This document shows, piece by piece, positions 1 to 7,904 of a stretch of 18,119 nt of DNA. The stretch comes from Deltaproteobacteria bacterium (lineage in GTDB: Bacteria > Desulfobacterota > Desulfarculia > Desulfarculales > Desulfarculaceae): positions 1 through 18,119 of the forward strand of contig JAHLLK010000090.1 in the NCBI GenBank assembly GCA_020444165.1, in the 5' to 3' direction. Numbering within the stretch: the first letter of the stretch is position 1; every line of letters begins with the position of its first letter. Below the pieces are notes generated by a model. That model was not told the origin of the DNA, did not search any database, and saw only the letters and a program-made list of their open reading frames with translations. The translations under genes and the position numbers were made by a program.

Positions 1-5
1 TCGCG

Positions 6-162
6 GTGAAACATGATTACGGCAGGCAATGGCCGATGCGGGCCAAGGATGGCCCACCAAATTGCAGGCTTCAAAAAGCTTGCAATTTGTGATGGTTGGC
101 AAAATCGCGTTTTTGCCAAGCCGACATTGCACGGGGCAGGATGCCCCGTGCAATGGTCTCAA
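6..162 (+). repeat. Multi-hairpin dispersed repeat, copy 1
   Basis: A chain of four inverted repeats shares order and sequence with 13499-13692. Stem 1 is GGGCCA/TGGCCC (40-45 with 50-55, loop AGGA). Stem 2 is AAATTGCAGGCTT with AAGCTTGCAATTT (59-88). Stem 3 is TTGGCAAAA with TTTTGCCAA (96-104 with 111-119). Stem 4 is ATTGCACGGGGC with GCCCCGTGCAAT (126-137 with 143-154). Similarity to copy 3 starts at GTGAAACATG (6) and ends near 162, so both boundaries are defined by comparison. It lies about 100 bases past the end of the first chemotaxis gene and encodes no protein. Whether it acts as DNA or RNA is unknown. Confidence 0.85.
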
Positions 163-173
163 TATAGTTTTTT

Positions 174-204
174 ACGTGAAACCCCGGGTATTTTCCGGTC
201 ACGT
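174..204. repeat. Inverted repeat downstream of the first chemotaxis gene
   Basis: ACGTGA (174-179) and TCACGT (199-204) form a perfect 6-base inverted repeat with CCGG pairs inside, next to a T6 run at 168-173. The run is on the wrong side for a classical terminator on either strand, so a termination role for the upstream minus-strand gene is uncertain. Confidence 0.35.
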
Positions 205-260
205 TTCATCCCTGTACCGGCCCCGCCAGATGCCCGCCTCCTTGAAATATCCGGGCCCTA

Positions 261-2363
261 TCAGAACTTGCCGAACTCCTGATCGTCCAGGGCGATGATG
301 TCGCTGGGCTTCACCACCCGGTCGGCGGGCGCCGGGGCGGGCAGACGCCCCTCCGCCGCGGGGGAGGCGGCTTGGGCGGCCAGCTTGGCCTGCACGTAAG
401 TCTTGGCGCCGGGCTTCAGTTTCCGCAGCTTGAAGCGCCCCAACAAAAGGTGCAGGGCCCGGGCCTGGCCGGAGAGTTCCTCGGCCGAAGAGGCCACCTC
501 CTCGGCGTTGGCCGTGTTCTGTTGGGTCACCTGGTCCAATTGGATCAGGCCCTGGTTGACCTGGGAGATGCCCTGGGCCTGCTCGTTGCTGGCCGCGGCG
601 ATCTCGCCCACCAGGTCGGCCATCTTGGTGATGCCCTCGTTGATCTTGCTGAGCGAGGTGGCGGTGTGGCCCGCGATCTTGGTGCCCTCGGCCACCTTCT
701 TGCCCGAGCCCTCGATGAGTTCGGCGGTTTCCTGGGCCGCCTTGGCGCTGCGGCTGGCCAGGTTCCGCACCTCCTCGGCCACCACCGCGAAGCCCTTGCC
801 GTGGGACCCGGCCCGGGCCGCCTCCACGGCCGCGTTCAGGGCCAGGAGGTTGGTCTGGAAAGCGATGTCATCGATAACCTTGATGATCTTGGCGATGCTC
901 CGGCTGGCCTGGTCGATCTCGCCCATGGCGTTGATCATGTTCCGCATCTGGAGGTTGCCTTCCTGGGCCGAGCCGCGCACCTGCCCGGCCAGGAGGTTGG
1001 CCTGGGCTGCGGACTCGGCGTTGGATTTGGTCTGCTCGCCGATCTCGGTGAGGCTGGCGGTGATCTCCTCCAGGCTGGCCGCCTGCTCGGTGGCCCCCTG
1101 GGACAGGCCGTTGCTGGAGTCGCTGATCTCCCCGGTGCCCACGGCCACCTGTTGGGCCGCGGCCTGCACCTGCCGGACCAGATCGGCCAGGTCGTCGGTC
1201 ATCCTGGCCAGGGCCAGGCCCAAGACGTCCTTGTCCGAAGCCAGCTTGCGGCGCTGGGAAAGGTCGCCGCCGGCGATGGCCTGGGCCAGGTCGGCGCGGC
1301 CCTCCAGTTGGTCGGCCATGGCGTTCAGGGCCTCGGCCAGCTCGCCGATCTCGTCGGAGCGTTGCATGGTCAGCCGCTGGCCCAGGTCACCGTCCCGGAT
1401 GTCCCGGGCCATCTTCACCGCCTTGTGCAAGGGCTTGGTCAAGGTCTGCACGAAGATGGTGATTACCGCGCCGGCCACGATCACGGCCAACAGGGCCACC
1501 AGGCCGTTCAGGTACCCCATGCGGCGGGCCGGGGCGAAAAGCTCGTCCTGGTTGGCCGCGGCGCCCACGACCCAGCCCAGCTCCTTGGTATGGCCAAAGC
1601 CCACCAGCTTGGCCATGCCCTCGTAGGAATAGGAAATGAAACCATCTTTCTGGCTGAGAATCTCTTTGCCCCAAGCGAAGTCGCTGATATTGGTCTTGCC
1701 CAGGTGCTTGGTCTCGGGATGGGAAATCACCAGGCCGTTCGGCGCGCAGATGAACACGTAGCCCGTGTCCCCCACCTTGATGGGCGCCACGAACTTTTCG
1801 CTGAAGTAGGACAGATCGATGAGCCCCAACAGGATGCCGCCCGGCTTGCCGTTGTCCATGATCGGCGCGGCCACGGCGATGCAGGGCTGACCGTTCATCT
1901 TGCTCATGATGACCTGGGACAGCACCAACTTGCCGGCCAGGGCCTCCTTGAAATAGGCCCGGTCGGCGATCTTCACCTTGTCCACGTCGGGCTGGTGGGA
2001 GGAGGCCACCACCAGGCCCTGGGAGTCGGCCAGACTCAGCGCCTGGTAGAAGGGATAGGTCTCTTTATAGCGGGCCAATACCCCGCCCGCCGATTTACGG
2101 GCCGCCTTGCCCATGAAGGTGTCCTGCAGGGCCGTGGCAAACAGCTTGTCCTGGCTCCAGCCGTTGATCTCCCGCTTGCGGTCCCCCACCCAGTTGTCCA
2201 CGAAACGCTCGGTAAAAGCGGTGAGCTGGCTGATCTGATCCCGGATCGCCGTCTCCAGGGAGGAGGAGGAGTTGAAGTAGGAGACCACACCGGATAAGGC
2301 CATGGCCAGGATCAATAGGCCCAGGGTGGTGACCAGGAACTTGCTTCTGAGGTTCAGCTTCAT
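261..2363 (-). CDS. Methyl-accepting chemotaxis protein, dCache type
   Basis: Inner-membrane chemoreceptor of 700 residues that should control CheA/CheW. TM1 is about residues 10-31. A periplasmic region of about 250 residues (35-280) has the double-Cache look, with DRAYF near 134-138 and [16 protein letters not shown] near 201-216. TM2 is about 283-306, followed by HAMP (307-357) and a long methylated coiled coil. The hairpin tip contains [20 protein letters not shown] near 497-516. The protein ends in EFGKF, which fits the x-[HFYW]-x-x-[HFYW] pentapeptide known to tether CheR/CheB. The start is supported by AGGGAG a few bases upstream; the stop is a tandem TGA-TAG. The Cache domain suggests a small organic ligand, but the ligand cannot be read from sequence. 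Confidence 0.95.
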   Translation of the reverse strand: MKLNLRSKFLVTTLGLLILAMALSGVVSYFNSSSSLETAIRDQISQLTAFTERFVDNWVGDRKREINGWSQDKLFATALQDTFMGKAARKSAGGVLARYKETYPFYQALSLADSQGLVVASSHQPDVDKVKIADRAYFKEALAGKLVLSQVIMSKMNGQPCIAVAAPIMDNGKPGGILLGLIDLSYFSEKFVAPIKVGDTGYVFICAPNGLVISHPETKHLGKTNISDFAWGKEILSQKDGFISYSYEGMAKLVGFGHTKELGWVVGAAANQDELFAPARRMGYLNGLVALLAVIVAGAVITIFVQTLTKPLHKAVKMARDIRDGDLGQRLTMQRSDEIGELAEALNAMADQLEGRADLAQAIAGGDLSQRRKLASDKDVLGLALARMTDDLADLVRQVQAAAQQVAVGTGEISDSSNGLSQGATEQAASLEEITASLTEIGEQTKSNAESAAQANLLAGQVRGSAQEGNLQMRNMINAMGEIDQASRSIAKIIKVIDDIAFQTNLLALNAAVEAARAGSHGKGFAVVAEEVRNLASRSAKAAQETAELIEGSGKKVAEGTKIAGHTATSLSKINEGITKMADLVGEIAAASNEQAQGISQVNQGLIQLDQVTQQNTANAEEVASSAEELSGQARALHLLLGRFKLRKLKPGAKTYVQAKLAAQAASPAAEGRLPAPAPADRVVKPSDIIALDDQEFGKF

Positions 2364-2560
2364 AGTTGGCTCCCTGCGATGCCTGGCAGCGTCTTCTGCC
2401 GTGGGAAGTGAACGGTGAAAACCAGGCTGCTAAAAGACTGGGGCGTACCCGTACAGCACCGCACCTGCCACGAGCCGCCCGAGGGCAGGGCACCCTTTTC
2501 CGGTTGCGGAACCGGTATGGTTTCGGGTGCATCGTGCGGGATGGGGCAGGAAAAACGACA

Positions 2561-2584
2561 CTATATTGTAAGGCGACAGTATAG
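2561..2584. promoter_or_regulatory. Operator-like inverted repeat over the -10 box
   Basis: CTATATTGT (2561-2569) and ACAGTATAG (2576-2584) are inverted 9-base arms with one mismatch and a 6-base spacer. The repeat covers the predicted -10 box and start site of the chemotaxis gene, the usual place for a repressor site. No regulator gene is adjacent. Confidence 0.4.
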
Positions 2585-2606
2585 CGGAGGGGACACGGAC
2601 TTTGAA
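2578..2606 (-). promoter_or_regulatory. Promoter of the first chemotaxis gene
   Basis: On the minus strand TTCAAA (2601-2606) is separated by 17 bases from TATACT (2578-2583), placing the start of transcription near 2571. The -35 starts with TTC like those upstream of the Cache genes in this window. No flagellar sigma-28 pattern was seen. Confidence 0.5.
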
Positions 2607-2698
2607 AGTGAAAGCGTCCCTTTGGGAACCATCATTGCAAATTTGTATATCTTGTTGAAGGAGGAAGGTGCCCGCATACAAAAAGGAATTAAGAATTG

Positions 2699-3226
2699 TC
2701 AATACTCCACGCCGGCTTGCGAAGGCACCCCAGAATGATAGTGATGCTTGACCTCTTGAATCTCGCTGACCAGGTCGGCCTGGGCGTACAATTCCTCGGG
2801 GCAGCCCCGGCCGGTGAGGATCAAGTGCAGGTCCGGGGGCTTGGCGGCCATGAGGCCCCCCACCTCGGCTGGGGTCACGAAGCCCCGCTGCACGGCCAGG
2901 AAGATCTCGTCCAGGATCACCAGATCCCAGTCCCCGGACATCACCTCCCGCCGGGCCTCTTCCCAGGCCTGGCGCGCCGCGTCGCGGTGGGGGGCCAGGT
3001 CCGCCGGGCTTTTGCCGATGAGCCCCAGGCCGCGGGGCCGCAGGGAGAGCCGGGGCAGGAGAGCGGCGGACGCCAACTCGCCGTAGGCGCGTGCGCCCTT
3101 GATGAACTGCAGCATCAACACCCGGAGGCCCTGCCCGTGGGCCCGGAAGGCTTGGCCCAGGGCGGCGGTGGTCTTCCCCTTGCCGCGCCCGGTGATGATC
3201 ATGTTCAGGCCTTTTTTGACGGCCAT
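2699..3226 (-). CDS. cobO: ATP:cob(I)alamin (corrinoid) adenosyltransferase, CobO/BtuR type
   Basis: Cytoplasmic enzyme that transfers the 5'-deoxyadenosyl group of ATP to reduced corrinoid, for adenosylcobalamin synthesis or salvage. The 175 residues match the usual length of the CobA/CobO/BtuR family. The P-loop is GRGKGKTT (13-20), followed by ALGQAFRAHGQGLRVLMLQF and KGARAYGE. DLVILDEIFLAV, the KPPDLHLILTGRGCPEEL block and ADLVSEIQEVKHHYHSG are family signatures, and the end GVEY resembles the usual GI-E/D-aromatic end. GGGAGG lies just upstream of the ATG. A zinc-ribbon gene precedes it on the same strand (gap 177 bases). No cobalamin riboswitch was recognised in that gap. Other corrinoid genes are not in the window. 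Confidence 0.93.
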   Translation of the reverse strand: MAVKKGLNMIITGRGKGKTTAALGQAFRAHGQGLRVLMLQFIKGARAYGELASAALLPRLSLRPRGLGLIGKSPADLAPHRDAARQAWEEARREVMSGDWDLVILDEIFLAVQRGFVTPAEVGGLMAAKPPDLHLILTGRGCPEELYAQADLVSEIQEVKHHYHSGVPSQAGVEY

Positions 3227-3403
3227 GCTCCTCCCTCGGGGGGAATGGGGGGCAGGGGGTGGGGGAAAAGGCCGTTTTCCCCGGTCCGCCCTGGCAGACG
3301 ATTTGGCCCCGCCTTGGCAAAGGGCGCCCCCGGGGCGCAGGCGGGACGGCCCCTCCTGACGAGTTCCTGGGGGGGCGACCGGCGGTCCCGGCCGCCCCCG
3401 GGT

Positions 3404-3553
3404 TCAGCGGGTGGGGCTGAACCCCGGCTCCAGCTTGTTGGCATGGCCGCAATAGGGGCAGTAGGCCACAGCCAAGAGGCTGGATTGGAACTTCTTTTTG
3501 CACTTGGTGCAGCAGATCTCCCGCAGTTTGGGAGGCTTGATTACGTTGCTCAT
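3404..3553 (-). CDS. Small zinc-ribbon protein (49 residues)
   Basis: A short minus-strand frame begins MSNVIKPPKLREICCTKC and ends in GFSPTR. It has two Cys pairs, CCTKC (14-18) and CPYCGHAN (32-39), arranged as a rubredoxin/zinc-ribbon knuckle for one metal ion. GAGGTGG lies about 5 bases before the ATG, a good ribosome-binding site. It is intact, with strong third-position GC and coding-like composition. Proteins of this kind are common as unnamed FmdB-like or generic zinc-ribbon proteins; no specific function can be assigned. It precedes the adenosyltransferase gene in the same direction and is divergent from the phosphoesterase gene. Confidence 0.8.
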   Translation of the reverse strand: MSNVIKPPKLREICCTKCKKKFQSSLLAVAYCPYCGHANKLEPGFSPTR

Positions 3554-3781
3554 GAAGCCACCTCGCGCCTGACGCATTCGCTTGGTTCCCCGGCGGACCC
3601 GCCGGTTGCCCTAAGGTACTATCAGGCGGAGCCACATTCAATGCTTCAATGCCTCTCACTCCAGGGCGTCCGGTTTTTCAGGGCCAACTCCCCCGGGGGC
3701 CTGCTTTTGGCCGCCAACTCCCCCTCCCCGCCATGCTATTACAATAAACGCCGCCCCGTCACCCTCCCGGGAGGTAGCACC

Positions 3782-5260
3782 ATGCATCGTCGTCAGTCCA
3801 ACGTCGCGAGCGGACTATTCCTGGTCGCGCCAGGCCGACGGACCGCCGCAGCGGTCCTCGCCGGGCTCCTGCTTTGGGCCGGGCTCCTGCTTTGGGCCGG
3901 GCTGGGGCTCGGGGCCGGGGCGGCCTGGGCGGCTTCCGGCCGGGTATTATCCTTCTCGGACCTGCATTTCGATCCCTTTGCCGATCCCGCCGTGGCGGCC
4001 GGCCTGGCGGCCTCGCCGGCCACGGCCTGGGAAGGGCTCCTGGCCGCCCATCCCGGGGGGCCGGTCACCTACGGCGAGGAAACCGATTACACCCTCTTGG
4101 CCGACACCCTCGGGGCCATGCGGGAGGCGGCCGACGGGCCGGACCTGGTGCTGTTGACCGGCGACCTCTTGGCCCACAAATTCCATGACCGCTTCCAGGA
4201 AATCTTCCCCGCCGCGGGCCCGGCGGAACTGCAAGATTTCATCCACAAGACCGTGACCTTCCTGGCCCAGGAGGTGGCCGGGGCCTTCCCGGACACGCCG
4301 GTGTACTTCAGCCTGGGCAACAACGACGCCTACGCCGGGGACTACATGGTGACCCCGGAGGGTCAGTTCCTGGCCGACACGGCCAAGATCATCACCGACT
4401 ACTTCCTGACCGACCCCGCCGCGGCCCCGGGCCTCGCGGCCAGCTTCGCCCACGGGGGCTATTACAGCCAGGACCTGGGGGGCGCCGGCTCGCTGCGGGT
4501 GCTGGGCCTGAACAGCATCTATTTTTCCAGCCAGTACGTGGACCCCCGGGGCGCGGAGAGCGGGTTTTCCCCCCAGGCCGACGAGCTGGCCTGGCTGGAG
4601 AACGAGCTGGCCGACGCCGCCTCCCAGGGGGACAAGGTCTGGCTCGTCTCCCACATCCCCCCCGGGGTCAGCGCCCACAACGCGGCCCACGACCAGGGCA
4701 ACACCCCGGAAACCCTGGCCACGGTGCGGCCCTTCTGGGATGACGCCTACACCAGGGCCTACCTGGACCTCCTGGCCCGCTACCCGGACACGCTGGCCGC
4801 CGCGTTCGGCGGCCACACCCACATGGACACTTTCAACCTGACCTATGCCCCGGACGGCGGGGGGCCCACCTCCTTCCAGCACATCACCCCGGCGGTGAGC
4901 CCCGAGTTCGGCAACAACCCGGGATTCCAGATTTTCACCTATGACCCGGAGTCGTGGGAGCTGACCGGCCTGGCCACCCACCGGCTGGACGCCTCCCGCC
5001 CGGACGGGAGCTGGGAGCTGGAGTACGACTTCGGGACGACCTATGGCTTGGAGGGTTACAACCGCCAGGGCCTGGCTTCCCTGGCCGTGGACATCCTCAC
5101 CGACCCTGCCGCGCGGAAGGCCTATCACCGCTACTACGTGGTGGACAATCTGGCGGCGGCTTGGTCCATGGATTTCCTGAAGGCTTATTGGCTGGGTTTG
5201 GTGGTGACCACCGGGGACGTGTACATGGGGGCCTACAACCAACTGCCGCCCACCTACTGA
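3782..5260 (+). CDS. Secreted calcineurin-like metallophosphoesterase (acid sphingomyelinase/Ppn1-like)
   Basis: A 492-residue exported hydrolase that should use two metal ions to cleave a phosphodiester or phosphoanhydride. The signal peptide (about 1-51) ends AAWA-ASG. Metal ligands appear in order: FSDLHFD (D60, H62), LLTGDLL (D128), SLGNND (N180), VSHIPPG (H291) and GGHTHMD (H345, H347). GNND rather than GNHE resembles the Ppn1/ASM-like branch, so polyphosphate, nucleotides or phospholipid head groups are all possible substrates. ATG at 3782 was chosen because GGGAGGT lies 6 bases upstream and a signal peptide follows; the frame is open far upstream but without coding character. The gene stands alone, and the hairpin at 5322-5357 may end it. 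Confidence 0.9.
   Translation: MHRRQSNVASGLFLVAPGRRTAAAVLAGLLLWAGLLLWAGLGLGAGAAWAASGRVLSFSDLHFDPFADPAVAAGLAASPATAWEGLLAAHPGGPVTYGEETDYTLLADTLGAMREAADGPDLVLLTGDLLAHKFHDRFQEIFPAAGPAELQDFIHKTVTFLAQEVAGAFPDTPVYFSLGNNDAYAGDYMVTPEGQFLADTAKIITDYFLTDPAAAPGLAASFAHGGYYSQDLGGAGSLRVLGLNSIYFSSQYVDPRGAESGFSPQADELAWLENELADAASQGDKVWLVSHIPPGVSAHNAAHDQGNTPETLATVRPFWDDAYTRAYLDLLARYPDTLAAAFGGHTHMDTFNLTYAPDGGGPTSFQHITPAVSPEFGNNPGFQIFTYDPESWELTGLATHRLDASRPDGSWELEYDFGTTYGLEGYNRQGLASLAVDILTDPAARKAYHRYYVVDNLAAAWSMDFLKAYWLGLVVTTGDVYMGAYNQLPPTY
3861..3896 (+). repeat. 18-base tandem duplication inside the signal peptide
   Basis: CCGGGCTCCTGCTTTGGG occurs twice back to back (3861-3878, 3879-3896), followed by a partial third CCGGGCT. 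It encodes a repeated GLLLWA unit in the hydrophobic core of the phosphoesterase signal peptide and preserves the frame. Confidence 0.95.
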
Positions 5261-5314
5261 GCCCGGCCGGGGCCGCCGGCCACGCCGCGGCCCAACAGCG
5301 CGGCCCGCGCGGAC

Positions 5315-5357
5315 AAAAAAAGGGGTGAACCGGCTTCCTGGGAAGCTGGTTCACCCC
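5315..5357 (-). terminator. Rho-independent terminator of tRNA-Ser
   Basis: A 17-base stem with a 2-base loop and one internal mismatch (5322-5357; arms GGGGTGAACC...) is followed on the minus strand by T7 (5315-5321). It begins 16 bases past the tRNA 3' end. On the plus strand a shorter T4 follows, so it may also end the phosphoesterase transcript. Confidence 0.9.
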
Positions 5358-5372
5358 GGCTGCTTTTGGGGG

Positions 5373-5467
<95 letters not shown>

Positions 5468-5502
5468 GCGGCCGGAGGAGACCCCCGGCGCATCACTGGC
5501 CT

Positions 5503-5531
5503 GTAGTACCGGAAAGCCACGAAACTGTCAA
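5503..5531 (-). promoter_or_regulatory. Promoter of tRNA-Ser
   Basis: On the minus strand a perfect TTGACA (5526-5531) is followed after 17 bases by TACTAC (5503-5508). Transcription should start near 5496, about 29 bases before the mature tRNA. Confidence 0.7.
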
Positions 5532-5597
5532 GACCGGCAACGGGCCCAGGTGGATGGGCCACCGGAAAAGCGGGCGGCCGCCGAAAGAGGGGCGACC

Positions 5598-5760
5598 GCC
5601 GCGGCTAGATGACCACCGGCAGCTTGGTGGGCGCGGCGGGAGTTCCACTCGCCGGGCAACCGGCGACACGGCTTTTTAGCGGACTTCGCGCCCCAGACGC
5701 CCCCGTAGGCCGGCGCGCCCGGCCGCGGCTAGATGATCACCGGCAGCTTGGTGGGCGCAG
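5598..5760. repeat. Direct repeat copying the 3' end of the 5729-6901 gene
   Basis: About 38 bases at 5599-5636 match 5723-5760 with two differences. The right copy contains the last codons and TAG stop of the 390-residue protein; the left copy reads the same tail, APTKLPVV-I-stop, 124 bases further downstream. Between them lies a GCAA-loop hairpin (TCGCCGG/CCGGCGA, 5649-5666) followed on the plus strand by T5. Confidence 0.85.
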
Positions 5761-6901
5761 CCTCGACCTCCCCGGACTTGCTGCTCCGGCCGCCGAGCCA
5801 GCCGGGGCGCAGCTCCAAGGCCCGGGCCGGCAGCCGGCCCCGCCGCACCGCCTCCAGGGCCAGGCGCCCGGGGGCCGAGGGATCTTCGCCGTAGACCGAG
5901 CGGGCCAACTCCTCCAGACGCTGCAACACGGCTTGGGCGTGGGTGCGGTGCCGGGGGTCGGCAGGGTCGAAATCCAGGAGGGTATAGGGCGCCGGGCCCA
6001 GGTACTTGCCCCGGGCGCTGGAGCCGTGGGACTCCAGGCGCGCCAGGTAGGCGGTGGCCGCGCGTTCCCCGGCCAGGTCCAGGGGCGCCACATCGCCCCG
6101 ACCCCGGTTGGCGGCGTCCGCGAACTGGGCGCTGATCCACTGGTTGTAATCCGCCCCCCGGGAGTCGGCTTCCCGGCGGCCCTGGTTGAAGTAGGCCCAC
6201 TGGGGATGTTCCCAGATGGGCTGAAAGTCCTCGAAATAGCTGGAGAGGACGCCCAGGCGGTAACGGCGCTGGCGGTCCCAGGCCCGGCTGAAATCCCGGG
6301 TGCGGTGGTACCAGACCCGGTGCCCGTAGGCGGGGTTGCGGGTCAGATCCAGCCGCTCCTCCAAGACCGCCTCGGCCGGGGTCAGGGCCGGGGGCTGGCC
6401 GGACTCCGCGGGTTCGCAAACCGCCTGGGCCACGGCCTCGCTCTCCAGGTTCAAGGCGGACAGCGCCCGCCGCAGGCTGTCCTGCACCTCTTCCGCGCCC
6501 AGGCCCGGGGCCAGGGGGGAAAGCTGCCGGAACAGCAGGGCGGCCAGGCGGTCCAAAAGCTCCAAGGCCTGCCAGGTGGCGTCGCGTTCTTCCTGGGGCG
6601 GCTCCGGGGCCGGGGGCGGGGACTCCCCCAGGTCGGCCAACAGCCCGGCCGTGGGGAATACCTTCAACTGGGAGCCCGGGCCATCTTTTTCCAGGTACAC
6701 CTGCCCGGCCGCCTCCAGGGCTTGCAGGCGCCGCAGGAGGAGCTGTCTGGTCAGGCCGGAAGCCTCGCGCACCGCCTCGCCCGGGGCGTAGCCCTCTTGG
6801 TTGAGGTTGGCCTGCACCGCTGCCAACACGGCGGCGAGTTCCCGCGTCAGGGTCGGGACGGAAGGGACGGCCGGTTCGGCTGATTTATCCGTGGCGCTCA
6901 T
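5729..6901 (-). CDS. Unrecognised protein with possible N-terminal winged helix
   Basis: 390 residues; I do not recognise the family. Residues 18-80 (TLTRELAAVLAAVQ ... VREASGLTRQLLLRRLQALE ... GQVYLEKDG) have the spacing of a winged helix-turn-helix. A proline-rich linker (94-105) leads to a helical stretch (106-165). A Tyr/Trp-rich region follows at 186-262 (YGHRVWYHRTRDF, YFEDFQPIWEHPQWAYF, DYNQWISAQFADA). The C-terminus ends in APTKLPVII. There is no signal peptide or membrane segment. Two ATGs are 12 bases apart; GGAGG touches the upstream one (6913), so 6901 is preferred, though its 12-base spacing is long. The end of the gene is duplicated downstream. No neighbour points to a role. Confidence 0.75.
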   Translation of the reverse strand: MSATDKSAEPAVPSVPTLTRELAAVLAAVQANLNQEGYAPGEAVREASGLTRQLLLRRLQALEAAGQVYLEKDGPGSQLKVFPTAGLLADLGESPPPAPEPPQEERDATWQALELLDRLAALLFRQLSPLAPGLGAEEVQDSLRRALSALNLESEAVAQAVCEPAESGQPPALTPAEAVLEERLDLTRNPAYGHRVWYHRTRDFSRAWDRQRRYRLGVLSSYFEDFQPIWEHPQWAYFNQGRREADSRGADYNQWISAQFADAANRGRGDVAPLDLAGERAATAYLARLESHGSSARGKYLGPAPYTLLDFDPADPRHRTHAQAVLQRLEELARSVYGEDPSAPGRLALEAVRRGRLPARALELRPGWLGGRSSKSGEVEAAPTKLPVII

Positions 6902-7226
6902 GCGAGGGCGCATCCTCCGGAAGCTGGCCGGTCGGCCGGCGGGACGTGGAACCAAAGGCGACACGCCGCGCCCGGCGGCCGGGCTCGGGTGAGATGGCGC
7001 CGGCGGGGGGCCTCCCCACCGGACCGGAACTCCGGGCAGGCCAACAGCCCTATGGTCAGTCCGGCCCCGGGGGAAGCAGCCCGGCTCTGCCGGGGCGGCC
7101 AAGGCGGCTGGGAGGGCGGAGTCTGGCCCACCGCGAGGCGGCTTGGCGCCGTTCTCGCGTTTTCATAATGCGCTTATCGTCGGGGATGTGCAAGCAATTC
7201 ACTAAGGTGAGCGGGGTGGGGCCGCC
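6902..7226. other. Intergenic region without a gene
   Basis: GC-rich and without a credible frame. Near the receiver gene there is a near-palindrome ATAATGCGCTTAT (about 7167-7179). A weak minus-strand pair TTGCAC and CATTAT with 17 bases between them (about 7165-7193) could be a promoter for the 390-residue protein. No clean terminator for the receiver gene was seen. Confidence 0.3.
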
Positions 7227-7904
7227 TCAGTTGCGCCGGGTGGAAGCTTCCAAATCCAGGATCTTGGTGTTTCGCAGATAGTCGCGGGTTTTGAACTCGG
7301 TGATGTTCACCAAACGGTGCACGATCCCCCCCAGACGCAGGGATTCCTGGGCGATCAGGCTGGTCAGCTTCTGCTGCTCGGAGGGCAGGTGGTGGCGCTC
7401 CAAGAGCTGGGCCGCGGCCAAGATGGCGGTCAGCGGCTGATTGATCTCGTGGGCCGTGGCCCCGGCCGTGGCCATGGCCGCCTCCAGGCGGGCCTGCTCC
7501 TGCCGGCTGCGTTTCAAAAGATGCTCCGCCCGCACCGCGGCGATGCGGCGGGCCACCATCTCCCGGTCAAAGGGCTTGGGCAGATAGTCGTCGGCCCCGG
7601 AGCGCAACGCCCCGATGGCGCTGTCCAGGGTGCTGTGGGAGGTGACGATGATGAAAGGGGTGTCGGGCAGTTGTTCCCGCACCTTGGCCAGGAGGGTCAG
7701 GCCGTCCATGCCCGGCATGACCAGGTCGCAGAGGATCAGGTCCACTTCCCGGGCCTGACGCTCCAGAATCCCCAGCGCCTCGGGTCCCGAGGAGGCGGAC
7801 AGGGGCAGGTGACCCAGGGATTCCATCATGTGGTGCAGGTACTGCCGGGCCGTGGCGGAGTCGTCCACCAGAAGCACTTTGAGTTGGGCTAGGTTGTCGG
7901 CCAT
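7227..7904 (-). CDS. Receiver domain with HisKA-like segment, no ATPase domain
   Basis: 225 residues, cytoplasmic. Residues 8-122 form a receiver: acidic pair D14-D15, phospho-acceptor D60 in LILCDLVMPGMDG, T88-S89 and K110 in YLPKPF. Residues 130-205 resemble a HisKA dimerisation helix pair with H-box ATAHEINQPLTAIL (His152). The frame then stops after 20 more residues; the N, G1 and G2 boxes of a HATPase_c domain are absent and not found in the downstream 300 bases. It may be a dimeric receiver, a phosphotransfer protein or a decoy for another kinase. GGAGG lies 10 bases before the ATG. It follows the second chemotaxis gene in the same direction (401-base gap), suggesting but not proving a shared pathway. 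Confidence 0.9.
   Translation of the reverse strand: MADNLAQLKVLLVDDSATARQYLHHMMESLGHLPLSASSGPEALGILERQAREVDLILCDLVMPGMDGLTLLAKVREQLPDTPFIIVTSHSTLDSAIGALRSGADDYLPKPFDREMVARRIAAVRAEHLLKRSRQEQARLEAAMATAGATAHEINQPLTAILAAAQLLERHHLPSEQQKLTSLIAQESLRLGGIVHRLVNITEFKTRDYLRNTKILDLEASTRRN

Larger units (their letters stand above)
2364..2698 (-). other. Upstream region and leader of the first chemotaxis gene
   Basis: No gene was found here. The stretch holds the predicted promoter and operator of the chemotaxis gene (2561-2606), a leader of about 208 bases, and a small hairpin CCGGTT/AACCGG (about 2500-2515). The left part of the leader is GC-rich; 2630-2700 is AT-rich and lies between the promoter and the end of the adenosyltransferase gene. 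No clear terminator for that gene is visible. Confidence 0.5.

Noticed and set aside
372..2297. Long plus-strand open frame (641 codons) opposite the first chemoreceptor gene
   Set aside because: It is an antisense shadow produced by high GC at third codon positions; the minus strand has clear chemoreceptor domains and a ribosome-binding site.
3227..3403. Possible cobalamin riboswitch upstream of the adenosyltransferase
   Set aside because: A GTCAGGAG stretch resembles part of the B12 box, but the rest of the box and the conserved core are missing.
2430..3659. Minus-strand open frame of 409 codons across the adenosyltransferase and its upstream region
   Set aside because: It overlaps the recognised adenosyltransferase in another frame, is rich in Pro/Arg/Gly and has no recognisable domain.
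3947..5242. Minus-strand open frame of 431 codons opposite the phosphoesterase gene
   Set aside because: The plus strand holds all metal-binding motifs of the phosphoesterase; the opposite frame is low-complexity.
5641..5680. Terminator on the plus strand (TCGCCGG/CCGGCGA hairpin then T5)
   Set aside because: No plus-strand gene ends here, and the T-run is seven bases past the stem; it may be chance in GC-rich sequence.
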